This document shows, piece after piece, positions 51,001 to 59,650 of a DNA stretch of 64,000 nucleotides; positions within the stretch are counted from its first letter, which is position 1; each line of letters starts with the position of its first letter. The notes beneath the pieces are model-generated. The model was not told the DNA's origin and did not search any database. It saw only the letters and a list, made by a program, of their open reading frames with translations. Source of the stretch: B30-G6 sp964633115 (GTDB taxonomy: Bacteria; Desulfobacterota; Desulfobacteria; Desulfobacterales; B30-G6); the NCBI GenBank assembly GCA_964633115.1, contig CAZWEO010000010.1, positions 8,842 through 72,841 on the forward strand. Reading direction: 5' to 3'. The position numbers were made by a program, and so were the translations under genes.

Positions 51001-51152
51001 CCATGGCCAACACACTGATTTTTGGATTGGCCTTTTCGACCTTGCTCTCGCTTGTATTGTGCCCGGTATTGTATTCGTTATTCTTTCTAATCCGCTTTCG
51101 CGGTTACCAATGGGGTGAGACTGTTGTGAAAAATGCTGATGCCACAACTTGA
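48069..51152 (+). CDS. RND family efflux pump, AcrB/HAE1 type
   Basis: A 1027-residue inner-membrane resistance-nodulation-division transporter, the standard size. There are two sets of transmembrane helices and two large periplasmic loops. The proton-relay acidic residue region SLIIALGILVDNGVVVSEEI is present and the second-half repeat GMISLTGIIINNAIILID is its counterpart. The substrate (drug, metal, solvent) is not predictable. It follows the adaptor gene by 14 bases. No TolC-type gene is in this cluster. Confidence 0.92.
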   Translation: MNIPAWCIRNNRTSFFILLLFGLLGLQTYLALPRLENPEFVMRVAMIRTIFPGASPLKVEQLVTDPIEEKLRTISEIDTITSQSLNGMSLIIIEAKEAFKDMKPIWDKIRNKVVDVKPELPAGVLDPFVDDEFGDVFGIALALTGDGYTYRELKDVADDVRNELLALSDVARIDFYGTQEERIFVEFSNTRLAEAGISPALLADVLSRQNIVQPGGNAKVGPDRIVIEPTGEYKTVQDIKRTVLRRPGQAGAIYLEDIADVWRGFVDPPSDLARADSQSAIVLAISMAENGRITELGPSVLQRLEALSADLPIGLDFRIIAYQPKFVHKAINDFMLNLAEAFIFVFIVVVLFTGLRTGLVVGILVPMAMLLCVVLMPVFNVNLQKISIASLIIALGILVDNGVVVSEEILVRLARGEKRLKACSRAATSLAMPMLAATLSTIFAFLPIPMAQSTTGEYCFSLFIVVTLTLLISWVLAMTMIPLLSFYLLKPKLKQQTFSNLFYRIYRSLLVINLKARPLHVLLVIGLTAFAIWSFKFVPTIFFPPNEREMFFIDLYMPYGTDIEVTQQRANELEEHLLELPEVTTIGTFVGNPGPRWYLSLDMSDNGTHYVRMIINTQTTPDVDAVLAKAKTYMDNHFPEVRYVANKLENGPPVGAPIQVRISGPDIKTIYVLRDQLIAQMKQVSGVVNIRDNWGEWTKKMRIYVKQDEAKNAGFTSQDIALSLMTQISGYEATEYREGEELIPIVLRSKDSYREDLGRIESMNVYSWQDGRSIPLLQMARAKMRWQPSNIRRRDGQRTMTVKADVDGRFASAVIADLQNSMTPVVDSQTWPIGYKLAYGGQFEESTNASASIQAALPLAFGLILLLLVLQFNSIRRMVIIILTIPPMMFGITFGLIVTKAPFGFMAMLGMISLTGIIINNAIILIDSIEKERSNGQTPQNAIVIAAQKRLRPIIMTATTTIVGLLPLSFQGGEMWRPMANTLIFGLAFSTLLSLVLCPVLYSLFFLIRFRGYQWGETVVKNADATT

Positions 51153-51234
51153 CGATGTTGAAAATCAGTTTCAGGGAAACCCATTAAAAAGATATAATTC
51201 GATTGTCTTCCTGAAGGGTATCCCTAAAATTGAT

Positions 51235-51282
51235 GAAACCTCCAAAACTATGCATAGATCATAATTCGGAGGTTTCTTTTAT
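51235..51282 (+). terminator. Rho-independent-like terminator after the RND pump
   Basis: GAAACCTCC (51235-51243) and GGAGGTTTC (51268-51276) form a perfect nine-pair stem around a 24-base loop that includes the small palindrome CTATGCATAG, and TTTTAT follows. It lies 82 bases after the pump gene stop and probably ends that transcript. Confidence 0.65.
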
Positions 51283-51406
51283 CATGGGTGGTTTTAGTCC
51301 AGAGTTTTGCCTCAAAGAATGCGAGGTTTTAATATCTTCAACTTCGAGGCTAAGCGTTATGCCCTGACCGTGACAGCTTTTTATGGATGCATTATTTTCA
51401 TCAGCA

Positions 51407-52594
51407 TTAAAGGCTGGCAACAAACGCCTTCCCGTATTCAGTACATTGGATGCTGGCTTCCGTATCTGGCTGCCACATTATTTTAATACCGTCATCTATG
51501 ATTTCAAATCCCGCTGATTTTAGAGCTTCCGATATGATCCTCGTCGATTCACCACTCCAACCATAGCTCCCAAAAGCTGCCGCTTTCTTGTTCTTGAATT
51601 TCAATCCCTTGATTTCCTCAAGCATACCAGCGACTGAAACTAATATCCCTCTGTTGATTGTGGACGATCCCACCAAGATTGCTTTTGATTTAAAAATTTC
51701 GGTGATTACATCGTTTTTATCTGACTTGGCAAGGTTAAACAGCTTCACATTGACCTCGTTATCCGATGCTTTTATCCCATCCGCAATTTTTTCAGCCATT
51801 AAGCGGGTGCCGTTCCACATGGTGTCATAAATTAGCGTGATTTGGTTTTCCTGATAGCTATCGGCCCACGCTAAATATTTCTCCACAATCTGTTCGGGTT
51901 TGTTGCGCCAAATGATGCCGTGGCTAGTACAGATCATGTCAAGCGGCAAGTTAAATGACAGAACTTCCTTTATTTTCTTTGTCACCAGTGGGCTGAATGG
52001 CGTCAGAATATTTGCATAATATTTGACACACTCTTCGGCAAGCTCATTCGGATCCACCAGATCATTGAACATGTATTCGGATGCATAGTGCTGCCCAAAA
52101 GCATCGTTGCTGAACAGGATGTTGTCTTCGGTCAGATAGCAAAACATGCTGTCGGGCCAATGCAGCATAGGTGCTTCCACAAATATAAGTTCTTTACTTC
52201 CCAGGCTGAGTTTGTCCCCGGTTTTGACAACCTGAAAATTCCAATTTTGATGATAATGTCCCTTGAGTGATTTGACTCCGTTTTTGGTACAATAAATAGG
52301 TGTATTCGGTATCAGGCGCATGAGTTCAGGCAAGGCCCCACTGTGATCATTTTCCGCGTGACTAGCGACAATGAAATCAATTTTGCTCAGATCGATTTCT
52401 TTGGATAAATTTTCAACAAACTCCTTGGCAAAGGGGCTCCAGACGGTATCGATCAAGGCCACCTTATCCTCTTTGATTAAATATGAATTGTACGAAGAAC
52501 CTCGATGGGTGGAATATTCATCTCCGTGAAATTTCCGTAATTCCCAATCAATTTTACCCACCCAATGGATATTGTTTTTAACTTTAAAGCTCAT
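51407..52594 (-). CDS. Second FprA-type flavo-diiron protein
   Basis: A 395-residue A-type flavoprotein with the full diiron set H79, E81, D83, H84, H145, D164 and H225 (SHAENDH, MLHWPDSM, SNDAFGQH, CTSHGIIW) and a flavodoxin domain (LIYDTMWNGTRLMA, FGSYGWSGESTRI). It is clearly different in sequence from the first copy. It stands alone on the minus strand without a rubredoxin gene next to it. The HAENDH first motif, against HTEMDH in the other, hints at a separate role such as NO reduction, which sequence cannot settle. AGGAGG lies upstream of the ATG. Confidence 0.92.
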   Translation of the reverse strand: MSFKVKNNIHWVGKIDWELRKFHGDEYSTHRGSSYNSYLIKEDKVALIDTVWSPFAKEFVENLSKEIDLSKIDFIVASHAENDHSGALPELMRLIPNTPIYCTKNGVKSLKGHYHQNWNFQVVKTGDKLSLGSKELIFVEAPMLHWPDSMFCYLTEDNILFSNDAFGQHYASEYMFNDLVDPNELAEECVKYYANILTPFSPLVTKKIKEVLSFNLPLDMICTSHGIIWRNKPEQIVEKYLAWADSYQENQITLIYDTMWNGTRLMAEKIADGIKASDNEVNVKLFNLAKSDKNDVITEIFKSKAILVGSSTINRGILVSVAGMLEEIKGLKFKNKKAAAFGSYGWSGESTRIISEALKSAGFEIIDDGIKIMWQPDTEASIQCTEYGKAFVASL

Positions 52595-52877
52595 TTCGGT
52601 TCCTCCTGATCGATTGTTGTGTTGCCAATCATGCCGGTAGTAAAGCTTGATGACATCATTGCTTAAAAGGTTTGGCGATTTCTATTTAAAGTTTAAATCT
52701 GGGATAATAAGATTTCGAGTTGTTGCGTGAATTCAAACTACAACAAATTAGGAGGGGTTGCAACCAACATGCGAGTCCTAGAGCAGCCAGCATAGAGGTA
52801 TGTTGCCAATAGACTTTATCAGGTATGGTCCATTCCCGTTAAACAATTCTATATGACTTCTCATAAAAAGCTTACTC
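52595..52877. other. Intergenic stretch without a recognisable gene
   Basis: About 283 bp between two minus-strand genes. No ORF of note, tRNA or strong hairpin was seen; the sequence is AT-rich and contains GGAGGGGTTG runs only. It must hold the FprA2 promoter. Confidence 0.4.
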
Positions 52878-53362
52878 TCAAGAATCACTGCCTTTTATCC
52901 CATTATGATTGGGGCAACTCTTTCGACAAATATTGCAAGATAAAACCCACCCACCGCCATCTGTACAAGAGGTGGAACGTTCTCTGCAAAGTTTCTGGTT
53001 AATTGTTGTCCCATCCAGAGCATTTTTAAGACATAATTTAATGCATACTGTACATTTTTGGGGACAGCTTTCATATGGAGCGATTGGATCTGGCTCCAAT
53101 TCAACTGATACAAGAATTGCCCCGAGCCAGATCATATTTCCATATCGGTCATTTATAAGAAGGGTATTCTTTCCGATTTTCCCAAGGCCGGCAAGAGAGC
53201 CTGCGTGTTTCAAGGAAAGTATACCCCTTCCATGATTTCTTTCTGAATCCCAATAGTCATAGGGATCAGCGGAAGGGATGGGAATAGATGTAATGGTGCA
53301 ACCCCACAAATATCAGCTCCCTTTTGAATCGCCTTCTTCTTTATTGTTTCGGAATTAGTCAT
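52878..53362 (-). pseudogene. QueG-like 4Fe-4S protein with internal deletion and frameshift
   Basis: From the ATG at 53362 the first frame reads MTNSETIKKKAIQKGADICG, the usual start of an epoxyqueuosine-reductase-like Fe-S protein. After GVAP the reading continues only in another frame: PIPSADPYDYWDSERN, GRGILSLKHAGSLAGLGKIG and the Fe-S cysteines CPQKCTVCIKLC and CNICRKSCP. The roughly 80 residues expected between GVAP and PIPS are missing, so a deletion joined the ends out of frame. The cluster-binding half alone is intact. Confidence 0.75.
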
Positions 53363-53492
53363 AATTTTCCTGTTTTGTGTTTTCTAAACGAAATAATTAT
53401 GTCTAACAATCTAATTGGATAGAATCAGCAAAAGTTTCAGTATTATAAAAAATAAAAATCCGACTAGTGTGTAATAGCTCAGCCTTTAGAGA

Positions 53493-54434
53493 TCATTCAT
53501 TAACCTGAAGCTGGTCTCGTGCTTGTAGTTCCATGGGTAGCAAACTTTGATAGATGAATGTGTGCTGTGGGGTTGCCACATTAGATTCTTGCCCAAGGCG
53601 CACCACCGCTCCAATCTGTGCTTCTAACTCCGAAGGGCGTCCATCCATAATATCACGCTGCAATGAGGCGGTTGACTGTGGCGCAAGTCCATCATACATA
53701 CTCATTGCCGTTTGCAAGGCTTCTTCCGGCAATAAAATATTGCGAGACTTCGCCACGGCAATAATTTCAAGTAACCCCTGTTTTGCCATCTGGCGAGTCT
53801 CTGGCAGGCTACGCCAAATTCCAACCGGAGAACGTGTTACCGCTCCTATCCCACTCCAAACGGTAATAAACAGAAATTTCATCCACATAGCAACTTGAAT
53901 ATCCGTTGGAATTTCTGTGTTGATCCCTGCCCTGGTAAAGATCTCAAGCAGTAGTTCAACTCTTTGGCTGCGATGATTGTCCAGCTCTCCAAATTTTACG
54001 AAAGGATCTGTTCCGGCATGTACGATATGGCCAGGCCCTGCTACATAACAAAAAAGCCCGCATAAACCGCCCAAGACATGTTGGCTACCTAATATTTCGG
54101 ATAATAGTGCCGGCCCCTCAATTCCGTTTTGTAATGGCAGAACAAATGTTTCTGGTCCAATCATAGGTCGCATGGATTGAGCTGCCTCTGACATTTGCCA
54201 GGTTTTAACACCCACCAACACCATATCAACTTTCCCTATTTTTGATGGATCGTCGATTGCTTGAACCTGCTGTAACACGAAATCACCATTAATACTGTCC
54301 ACTCGGAGACCATTTGCCAATATTGCGTTCAAATGTTTTCCACGGGCTAAGAAAATGACATCTTCACCGGCTTGGCATAGCCGTCCTCCAAAGTAGCCAC
54401 CTACAGAACCTGCTCCAAAAATAGCTATTCGCAT
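53493..54434 (-). CDS. panE: 2-dehydropantoate 2-reductase
   Basis: A 313-residue ketopantoate reductase family protein. NADPH site IAIFGAGSVGGYFGGRL at the N-terminus, LVGVKTWQ followed by LPLQNGIEG, and the catalytic lysine in MWMKFLFITVWSG. It converts ketopantoate to pantoate on the way to coenzyme A. Family members also include other 2-keto acid reductases, so the exact substrate is slightly uncertain. It lies upstream of the EamA transporter on the same strand. Confidence 0.85.
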   Translation of the reverse strand: MRIAIFGAGSVGGYFGGRLCQAGEDVIFLARGKHLNAILANGLRVDSINGDFVLQQVQAIDDPSKIGKVDMVLVGVKTWQMSEAAQSMRPMIGPETFVLPLQNGIEGPALLSEILGSQHVLGGLCGLFCYVAGPGHIVHAGTDPFVKFGELDNHRSQRVELLLEIFTRAGINTEIPTDIQVAMWMKFLFITVWSGIGAVTRSPVGIWRSLPETRQMAKQGLLEIIAVAKSRNILLPEEALQTAMSMYDGLAPQSTASLQRDIMDGRPSELEAQIGAVVRLGQESNVATPQHTFIYQSLLPMELQARDQLQVNE

Positions 54435-54476
54435 AATAACCTCCCAAAGAAAACACTTTCATTCTTCAAAGAAATG

Positions 54477-55379
54477 TTATTCAGACCCAACCCCTCTTGG
54501 CCAGTTAACAAACAAAACACCAACCACAACGGCCACAAAGCCAACCACGAAGACGCCAGTGATTTTTTCCGTCAAGAGAGCTGCCCCCAAAACGATTGCC
54601 ACCATTGGGTTAACGTTCACATAGACCGCGACTTGTGTCGGCGTTAGGCGAGTCAGGGCGAATGTCCAGAAAAAGTAAGCAAGGGCTCCACCAAAAAAAC
54701 CCAGAAAGAGGATAAGAACTGCTATTTCCCCATCTATCCGAGCAAACGCTTTAGGGAGACCTTCTACAAAAGCGGCTGGAAGGAGAAGGACGGTTCCGAA
54801 CAACATCGCATACATAGTCACGGTCAGTGCAGAATAGCGAGCCAGCATCCTTTGAGCTAAAACGCCATATATTGCTCCACAAAGGGCTGTCATGAGCATA
54901 AAACCATCTCCGGCCAATGCCAATGTATTCCCCTGCCAATTCAGTCCTCGCTCCGCAAGAACTATCCCCACTCCAGTGAACGTAAACAGGATACCGACGA
55001 TTTGTCGAAGGGTCAATCGTTCCTTTCGTGCCGCGCGAGCCAGCCACGCACTCCATATAGGCATGGTGGCCAGCATTAGAGCACCCCTTGAAGCCTCGGT
55101 AAGGCGGAGGCCAATATTAAAAGTCAGCGGGAAAACAGCAAAGAAAATGGCACCGAGAAGGACAAGGAATGGTAGATCATGCCTCTTAACTTTGAGGAGA
55201 TCCCTTGCACCAATGAAAAGGTATAGGAACAATATCAATCCTCCTTGACCGAATCGGACAACCGCTAAGTTAAATGGCGGAATTTCCTGAACTGCCACAC
55301 GGGTAGCGACAACAGATGCACCAAATAGGGCAGCAGCAATAAAAGCTGCAATGTTTCCCGAAGCATTATGTAATTTCAT
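54477..55379 (-). CDS. EamA family (DMT) transporter
   Basis: A 300-residue protein of ten predicted membrane spans made of two EamA repeats (AAALFGASVVATRVAVQEIP starts the first; GGALAYFFWTFALTRLTPTQ and VAVYVNVNPMVAIVLGA the second). DMT/EamA carriers export or import small metabolites such as amino acids or sugars; the substrate is unknown. It precedes panE by 42 bp on the same strand and could be in its operon. Confidence 0.85.
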   Translation of the reverse strand: MKLHNASGNIAAFIAAALFGASVVATRVAVQEIPPFNLAVVRFGQGGLILFLYLFIGARDLLKVKRHDLPFLVLLGAIFFAVFPLTFNIGLRLTEASRGALMLATMPIWSAWLARAARKERLTLRQIVGILFTFTGVGIVLAERGLNWQGNTLALAGDGFMLMTALCGAIYGVLAQRMLARYSALTVTMYAMLFGTVLLLPAAFVEGLPKAFARIDGEIAVLILFLGFFGGALAYFFWTFALTRLTPTQVAVYVNVNPMVAIVLGAALLTEKITGVFVVGFVAVVVGVLFVNWPRGVGSE

Positions 55380-55558
55380 AGTGTGATGAATACTCTATTG
55401 GATCAATCGATGCTCTTTACTTTTTGCTTTGTCAATCCATATTCAGTCCGACCATCGACCTGATGGAGCCGCCTTCCCCATTATTTCGGAGTTGGCGATA
55501 ATGATCCTCTTTATTTGTGATACATGAGGAATGAGCTCAATTTTAGCAAGTGCCGCAT

Positions 55559-56443
55559 TCACTCAGATCGAACCGAATCCTTACGTTGAAGCGTAAGCAT
55601 CGTAATATCATCTTCCTGGGGGGCCTTGCCGATATGGGCAAAAACCTCCGTTGCGATTCTTTGAATGAGTTCTAAGGCGCCGGCCGGGGATCGGGATAAC
55701 AATGAGACCAAGCGCTTTTTGGTAAACCGCTGTTCGTCAGGAGAACGTGCGTCGATCACACCATCGGTATAAGCAAATAAAATTTCACCCGGTAGCATCT
55801 GGACTTCTTGGTATACGAATTTTGCCTCAGGCGTAATGCCGACAGCCGGTCCAGTGGGTAATAGCCTTTTACGTACGCCCCTTTGATCAATGATGGACAA
55901 GGCCTCATGTCCGCCGTTAATGTATACTAACTTGCCACTTTCCGGATCTAAAACACCGAAAAAAAGCGTGGCAAATATACACATATCATTGTCTTGAGCG
56001 ATATAATCATTGGTGAGGGCAACTGCGATAAGCGGATTGGTTTGCCCAAGCTCGACAGTTTCCTTCTGAATTGATATATCTTCCACTCTTTTTGGGAAGG
56101 CAGACATGAATGATTCACAGAGATGCTTGCATAGGTGTGTCTGTCCTGAAAAGATGCGAATCAGACTACGGAATAGTGCCATGAAAAGAGCTGATCCCAC
56201 ACCTTTATCACATACATCACCAATAACCAGTCCAGTGTAACCCCCCGGTAACATGAAAGCATCGTAGAAGTCTCCGGATACACGCTTTGCCGGGAAAAAA
56301 AACTCTTCAATGTCCCAATCGGGCAAAATAGGCAATTGTCGGGGTAAGAAATTCATTTGAATTTGACGACATTTTTCCATTTCCTGGTCGAGCTCCCGGG
56401 AATAGGCTTTTATTCCTTCCTTGGGAACCTTTCTCCATTGCAT
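55559..56443 (-). CDS. SpoIIE-type PP2C-like serine phosphatase
   Basis: A 294-residue phosphatase with an N-terminal coiled coil (about residues 10-35: YSRELDQEMEKCRQIQMNFLPRQ) and a SpoIIE catalytic domain. Metal-binding residues are in RVSGDFYDAF, GLVIGDVCDKGVGSALFMA, YINGGHE and AYTDGVIDARSPDEQ, and EDDITMLTL near the end. It dephosphorylates proteins in partner-switching pathways (anti-anti-sigma factors), but no sensor, anti-sigma or STAS gene is adjacent. Its ATG follows the stop of the upstream gene by three bases, so it is tightly coupled to that unknown protein. Confidence 0.85.
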   Translation of the reverse strand: MQWRKVPKEGIKAYSRELDQEMEKCRQIQMNFLPRQLPILPDWDIEEFFFPAKRVSGDFYDAFMLPGGYTGLVIGDVCDKGVGSALFMALFRSLIRIFSGQTHLCKHLCESFMSAFPKRVEDISIQKETVELGQTNPLIAVALTNDYIAQDNDMCIFATLFFGVLDPESGKLVYINGGHEALSIIDQRGVRKRLLPTGPAVGITPEAKFVYQEVQMLPGEILFAYTDGVIDARSPDEQRFTKKRLVSLLSRSPAGALELIQRIATEVFAHIGKAPQEDDITMLTLQRKDSVRSE

Positions 56444-56446
56444 CCT

Positions 56447-57712
56447 CTAAGAAATCCTCAGGTCCTCCTTTTTTGTTAAGTGTATTGATGCAGCCAAATC
56501 CTGGATCATACTGCAAACACGAGGCCCAACAAATCTGAGGGTTTGCGATGGTTCACTTCCGGAAAAGACGGCCTTTATTCGCTTTAAATTGTAGTTCGAT
56601 CTTAATCTTCCTAATAATTCCCGTATTGATTTCCTGGTCCCCGGTGTCTCAAAACGGTATCTATCCCTGATCTGACGAAAAAGCCCACTCAATGTCTTTG
56701 GAACAGCAACATAAGGCAATCGTCCGTCCGTCTTGTCCTTCAGGAGAGGGCCACCAATTCCAAAATATCTGACAATAGATTCTACGCCAATAATTCCATG
56801 CCGCAGTGCAACAAAGAATCTTTCTACGTCGTAGTGATTATGATGGGCGAGACCAAAGGTATTATAAACTGGGAAAGTCTTATCCTTCTCTTCTTCCATT
56901 CTTTCAGTTGTTCTTGCCATATCTCTATTTGTTGAAGCGAATCGGCTGTGAACCATCTTGGCCCAACGGAAGAAACTCTCGAAAACTAATCCCTCTTCGA
57001 GCCCGCCCGGTGGATTCCTCAGGTTTTTCCAGAACATGGCGGCATAACCGTAGAAAAAGGCATCAACCGTCTGATTTCTATGCTGGGCATCATCAATATA
57101 CCTGAGGGAATAGTTGCCCACAAACTCTATGATGATGCGTGCCAGAATCTTCGTAAATTCAGAGTCTCTGTCCTTATCCAAGGATTTTATATAGATCAGG
57201 ATATAGCGTGAATGATCTTTTTTCAGAAGATCGTATGCACGGGGCAAAATTATCCATGAAAGAGCTGGGTCATATAAATCCTCAAAGAGATTCGCAGGAT
57301 GCATGGTCCTGTTGATCGATGAGTAGGTTGACTGAGGGTCCATCTCGTCTAATATTGACCGTGCCTTTGAATTCTTTCTATAATTTGATATAATGCCTCT
57401 TCGTATTTCTTCTATATTCTTATCCAAAACAGGATACATCAGCTCCACGTTATCGTCGACCGGCCCTATCAATTTCCAGGCTGACGCGGTCATTTTAAAA
57501 AGCGACCAACAAAGTTGTTCGTCAAAACCGATTTGTCCAAGTGTGGGAATAATGCTAAGCTCTAATACTCGGTTGAACTTATTAGAAAGTGCCGCAGGCT
57601 GCATGTTCTGAATGGCAGCATAGTGCTTTTCTTGAGCTACTTGTTCAAATGATTCGATTCGTTCCTCGAATTGATTTGGCTCTGATAACCGCATACATAT
57701 GCCTTGTCTCAT
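56447..57712 (-). CDS. Unknown 421-residue helical protein coupled to a SpoIIE phosphatase
   Basis: No family recognised. Long and mostly alpha-helical, soluble, charged, with no transmembrane span or signal peptide. The segments FNRVLELSIIPTLGQIGFDE, VEDVL-like helical turns around residues 150-230, and VYNTFGLAHHNHYDVERFF are notable, the last containing HHNHYD. The ATG at 57712 has a GGAGA box. Its stop is three bases before the ATG of the SpoIIE phosphatase gene, so the two are almost certainly co-expressed; it may be the phosphatase's input, scaffold or substrate. Confidence 0.6.
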   Translation of the reverse strand: MRQGICMRLSEPNQFEERIESFEQVAQEKHYAAIQNMQPAALSNKFNRVLELSIIPTLGQIGFDEQLCWSLFKMTASAWKLIGPVDDNVELMYPVLDKNIEEIRRGIISNYRKNSKARSILDEMDPQSTYSSINRTMHPANLFEDLYDPALSWIILPRAYDLLKKDHSRYILIYIKSLDKDRDSEFTKILARIIIEFVGNYSLRYIDDAQHRNQTVDAFFYGYAAMFWKNLRNPPGGLEEGLVFESFFRWAKMVHSRFASTNRDMARTTERMEEEKDKTFPVYNTFGLAHHNHYDVERFFVALRHGIIGVESIVRYFGIGGPLLKDKTDGRLPYVAVPKTLSGLFRQIRDRYRFETPGTRKSIRELLGRLRSNYNLKRIKAVFSGSEPSQTLRFVGPRVCSMIQDLAASIHLTKKEDLRIS

Positions 57713-57869
57713 AGTTTCTCCTATTAGGTGTTAACCAAAAAAACCTACTTGCTATTCAGAAAATCCGAATTGGTTTTATTAATAGTAGACAGATGGCGAT
57801 AATTCAGCGAAAAATGTTCCAGAAAATTTTCAAAAGAGTATAAGCATCATGTCGTAAACAACTGTGCTG

Positions 57870-58697
57870 TCATAACCAAGACATCGGGATTAACTCGCTT
57901 CCACCAACCAACAACATCCACACCCCCCAAAGAATAAGCAGAAATCCGGAGATTCGGCTCACCCAGTGGCCTGCCGGCGCCACCTTCTCCACAAGGACAA
58001 AAACGGCGATAATGGCCATCCACAGCAGGTTCATGACTCCAGCTACGAACATCAAGCTCATGAGAGCCCAACAACAGATTACGCAGTAGTTACCGTTCTT
58101 AAGGCCCATAGTGAACGCACCCTGAGTCCCTTCCCGCCATTCGTTCAGTAGAAACCCAATAGGGGACCGGCAGCGAGTCAGGCAGGCGTGTTTGAGGGGA
58201 GTAAACTGGAAGATGCCTGCCACGATGAGCAAAGCCCCGCCCAGGATCGGGCTTGTGCTCACCATCATTGGCGAGAGTAAGGCGGTGTTATTCAGTCCCC
58301 ACTGAGTTAAGGTGGCCAAAGCGCTGTACCAGACCCAGGCCGCCAGATAACCCAGCAAGAACACGCCTGTATGTACAAAAGGATGCTGTTGATCGCACCG
58401 CTTACGGTTGATGATGGCAAACATTATAAGCATGGGCGCTGCAGAAGGGATCATCATGGCCACCATCATCACCGTCCACATGACAAACATGAGGATGAAA
58501 TCCACTGCGCCCCAGGCCTGTGTTTGAGACATGGACATCTTGATTGCCATGTCCATGTTTTTCATATCCCAGGCCTGGTAAAACATATATGCCCATGCTA
58601 ACACTGATATACCGACAATTCCGGAGATCACGATGGCGCGGTCTCGTTTGAACACCGCCTCAAGTGATATATTGTGATACATGGTCAATATTCTCAT
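57870..58697 (-). CDS. DUF2182 membrane protein
   Basis: A 275-residue inner-membrane protein of the DUF2182 family (predicted metal-binding). It has six to seven spans and many methionines and histidines (MWTVMMVAMMIPSAAPMLIM, CVICCWALMSLMF). The cysteine pair in CLTRCRSP and the Met-rich helix may coordinate a metal ion. Members typically sit next to a DUF1326 gene, as here: the DUF1326 gene lies 143 bp upstream on the same strand. The partnership is known from genome neighbourhoods but has no defined function. Confidence 0.78.
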   Translation of the reverse strand: MRILTMYHNISLEAVFKRDRAIVISGIVGISVLAWAYMFYQAWDMKNMDMAIKMSMSQTQAWGAVDFILMFVMWTVMMVAMMIPSAAPMLIMFAIINRKRCDQQHPFVHTGVFLLGYLAAWVWYSALATLTQWGLNNTALLSPMMVSTSPILGGALLIVAGIFQFTPLKHACLTRCRSPIGFLLNEWREGTQGAFTMGLKNGNYCVICCWALMSLMFVAGVMNLLWMAIIAVFVLVEKVAPAGHWVSRISGFLLILWGVWMLLVGGSELIPMSWL

Positions 58698-58840
58698 AAT
58701 CGTGCAGTTTGCGGGTTGTTAGCCAACAATAATACACCGACTCTTCAATCATGGGTGACATGAATCTCCCAAGAGCGTAAAGCCAATTTTTACGTGCTCT
58801 TGGAAAGTTATTACCGGAATGAAAAGAACACGGTTTTTTG

Positions 58841-59446
58841 TCATGGGCCATTGTAAGCAAAATTCGAATAGAATCCGTTCTTTTCTGACAAATCCAACGC
58901 AAACCCATGGTCGTCATATTTTAAGCGTTTGGACTTCGCCACCACCGCAGCTTGCCCGGGAGCTACGCATAGGGGATGATTGTTTATAGTGACGTCGGCA
59001 TCACCTTGACCGGGCAGAGCTTCAATCTCTGCATCGGCCACTTTCGAAATCCGGAGGCTGTGCCGTTTCCCATCTACCTTGTATTCAATGGGTACGCTAT
59101 TTATCCCTAATACCTCGCCTATAAATGACGCCAATACCTCAGGATGCCCACCCGCTTGACCGGAAAATATTTGAGCAAGACCATCTTTTTGATCTTCGGT
59201 AGCTTTTTCATCCAGATAGAGGGCGACTTTCCATTTGCCATTCACCATGTTCCCTGGACTGTGAAGATACAGCGCAATGTTAAGTCCATCTAAAGTGACT
59301 TCCTTAAAGCTACCCTTGTTGATGTGCCACCCCAACAATGCTTTGCATTCTCCTTCGGTAGGTGGGCTTAAGAATATGCAGGGACAGGCAACATCACAAT
59401 TGCATGCCTCAAAGTAAGTTCCGGAAAGATTCCATTGTTTAGCCAT
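58841..59446 (-). CDS. DUF1326 protein, partner of DUF2182
   Basis: A 201-residue soluble protein of the DUF1326 family. The N-terminal CNCDVACPCIF (C15, C17, C21, C23) is the family motif and could bind a metal. The remainder is beta-rich (GKWKVALYLDEKATEDQKDG; IEALPGQGDADVTINNHPLC). AGGAGG lies seven bases upstream of the ATG. Its downstream neighbour is the DUF2182 membrane protein, the usual pair; the function is not known. Confidence 0.82.
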   Translation of the reverse strand: MAKQWNLSGTYFEACNCDVACPCIFLSPPTEGECKALLGWHINKGSFKEVTLDGLNIALYLHSPGNMVNGKWKVALYLDEKATEDQKDGLAQIFSGQAGGHPEVLASFIGEVLGINSVPIEYKVDGKRHSLRISKVADAEIEALPGQGDADVTINNHPLCVAPGQAAVVAKSKRLKYDDHGFALDLSEKNGFYSNFAYNGP

Positions 59447-59467
59447 TGTTTTACCTCCTTTTTCAGG

Positions 59468-59650
59468 TCAGGCGCTTTCAAGTTGCTGCCTGTATGCCAT
59501 ATCGATTCCAAGGGTGGCGCGGTTTTTATCAATATGGTCAATCACTAATTTCAATTGGCTTAATTCAGCAGTGCCCAAGGCTGCCGTAATTTGATGGTGT
59601 ACATTTCTAATAGGACAAGGGTGGGCCACATTGTGGCCCGTGTCAAGCAT
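59468..59650 (-). CDS. Possible small protein with no clear start
   Basis: A 60-residue frame, read MLDTGHNVAHPCPIRNVHHQ and then helical residues (GTAELSQLKLVIDHIDKNRA). The last part looks protein-like, yet there is no ribosome-binding site, and the palindrome GGGCCACATTGTGGCCC lies inside its first codons. It may be the tail of a deleted regulator or a shadow of regulatory DNA. I would keep it only as a low-confidence call. Confidence 0.25.
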   Translation of the reverse strand: MLDTGHNVAHPCPIRNVHHQITAALGTAELSQLKLVIDHIDKNRATLGIDMAYRQQLESA

